Source: Paracoccaceae bacterium
Lineage (GTDB): Bacteria > Pseudomonadota > Alphaproteobacteria > Rhodobacterales > Rhodobacteraceae
Length of the DNA stretch: 6,302 nt
Direction: 5' to 3'
NCBI GenBank assembly: GCA_007120685.1
Contig: SKNG01000062.1
Coordinates: 1 to 6,302, forward strand
Shown here: one piece after another, positions 6,185 through 6,302 of the stretch
How positions within the stretch are numbered: position 1 is the first letter of the stretch
Layout: every line of letters starts with the position of its first letter
Translations under genes and position numbers: made by a program
Notes under the pieces: generated by a model
Databases searched by the model: none
Told to the model about the DNA's origin: nothing
The model's input: the letters and a program-made list of their open reading frames with translations, nothing else

Positions 6185-6213
6185 TTGACGCATGAAAACC
6201 CGTGGCATATCCA
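6185..6213 (+). promoter_or_regulatory. likely promoter of the tRNA-Met gene
   Basis: TTGACG (6185-6190, five of six consensus bases), a 17-bp spacer and TATCCA (6208-6213, three of six, with the leading TAT). The start would fall near 6220, giving the short leader typical of a tRNA transcript. The box is embedded in a GCTTGACG direct repeat (6163-6170 and 6183-6190) and between the arms GTTTTC (6175-6180) and GAAAAC (6194-6199). Confidence 0.5.
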
Positions 6214-6225
6214 GCGTCCGGCATT

Positions 6226-6302
6226 GGCGGAGTAGCTCAGTTGGTTAGAGCAGCGGAATCATAATCCGCGTGTCGGGGGTTCAAGTCCCTCCTCCGCTAC
6301 CA
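6226..6302 (+). tRNA. tRNA-Met (CAT), elongator type
   Basis: A complete 77-nt tRNA. The acceptor stem GGCGGAG (6226-6232) pairs with CTCCGCT (6292-6298), with a G-U pair at the end. The D arm is GCTC/GAGC around AGTTGGTTA. The anticodon stem GCGGA/TCCGC encloses loop ATCATAA with anticodon CAT at 6260-6262. The T arm has GGTTCAAGTCC and the discriminator is A. CCA is encoded (6300-6302) and ends exactly at the window edge. The body resembles elongator tRNA-Met: it lacks the initiator's three G-C pairs next to the anticodon loop and has a paired first acceptor position. The lysidine-type tRNA-Ile2 also has a CAT anticodon but differs in the acceptor and anticodon stems. Confidence 0.97.

Noticed and set aside
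5159..6208. Long minus-strand open frame (349 codons) in another phase of selD
   Set aside because: It overlaps the flavoprotein domain out of frame and is Arg/Ala/Gly/Pro-rich without motifs. The selD frame carries all the conserved residues.
6226..6302. tRNA as an integration site or as tRNA-Ile2
   Set aside because: No repeat of the tRNA 3' end or integrase is in the window, which ends at the CCA. The stems fit elongator tRNA-Met better than tRNA-Ile2.

Overview
The window reads as a piece of ordinary chromosome from a GC-rich alphaproteobacterium, most likely a member of the Rhodobacteraceae. This rests on the strong G/C bias at third codon positions, a secreted DUF4864 protein of the type common in that group, an oxidoreductase-SelD fusion, and a tRNA-Met of alphaproteobacterial appearance. 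No mobile element, CRISPR array, phage gene or toxin-antitoxin pair is visible.

Layout. Positions 42-2315 hold a compact plus-strand cluster of three genes: an enamidase-like metal-dependent amidohydrolase, a DUF1185/AA_synth protein, and a MarR-family regulator with a TTG start. The gaps are 10 and 38 nt, so they are probably one transcript that includes its own regulator. The amidohydrolase closely resembles the enamidase that opens the reduced ring of 6-oxo-tetrahydronicotinate. The cluster may therefore degrade nicotinate or another N-heterocycle or cyclic amide, but no other pathway gene is in view and the true substrate is unknown.

Positions 2356-3174 (minus) encode a divergent sulfotransferase-like P-loop protein. 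It converges on the marR gene and has a recognisable promoter (3202-3229) and an intrinsic terminator (2303-2323) that lies inside the 3' end of marR. Divergent from it, 3337-3738 (plus) encodes a small exported DUF4864 protein. This gene is followed by two adjacent perfect 20-bp palindromes (3801-3843), the second of which ends in a T run and should act as its terminator.

Positions 3913-6099 (minus) encode a two-domain protein: an FAD/NAD(P) oxidoreductase fused to selenide, water dikinase (SelD). It implies that the organism uses selenium, as selenocysteine or as 2-selenouridine in tRNA. Divergent from it, the last 77 bases are a complete tRNA-Met(CAT) with an encoded CCA end and a plausible sigma-70 promoter.

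The most interesting points are the enamidase-like/DUF1185/MarR cluster in a proteobacterium, the oxidoreductase domain of unsettled role fused to SelD, the altered PAPS-binding motifs in the sulfotransferase-like protein, and the twin TTCGAA-centred palindromes. I do not see convincing evidence for a wholly new system.
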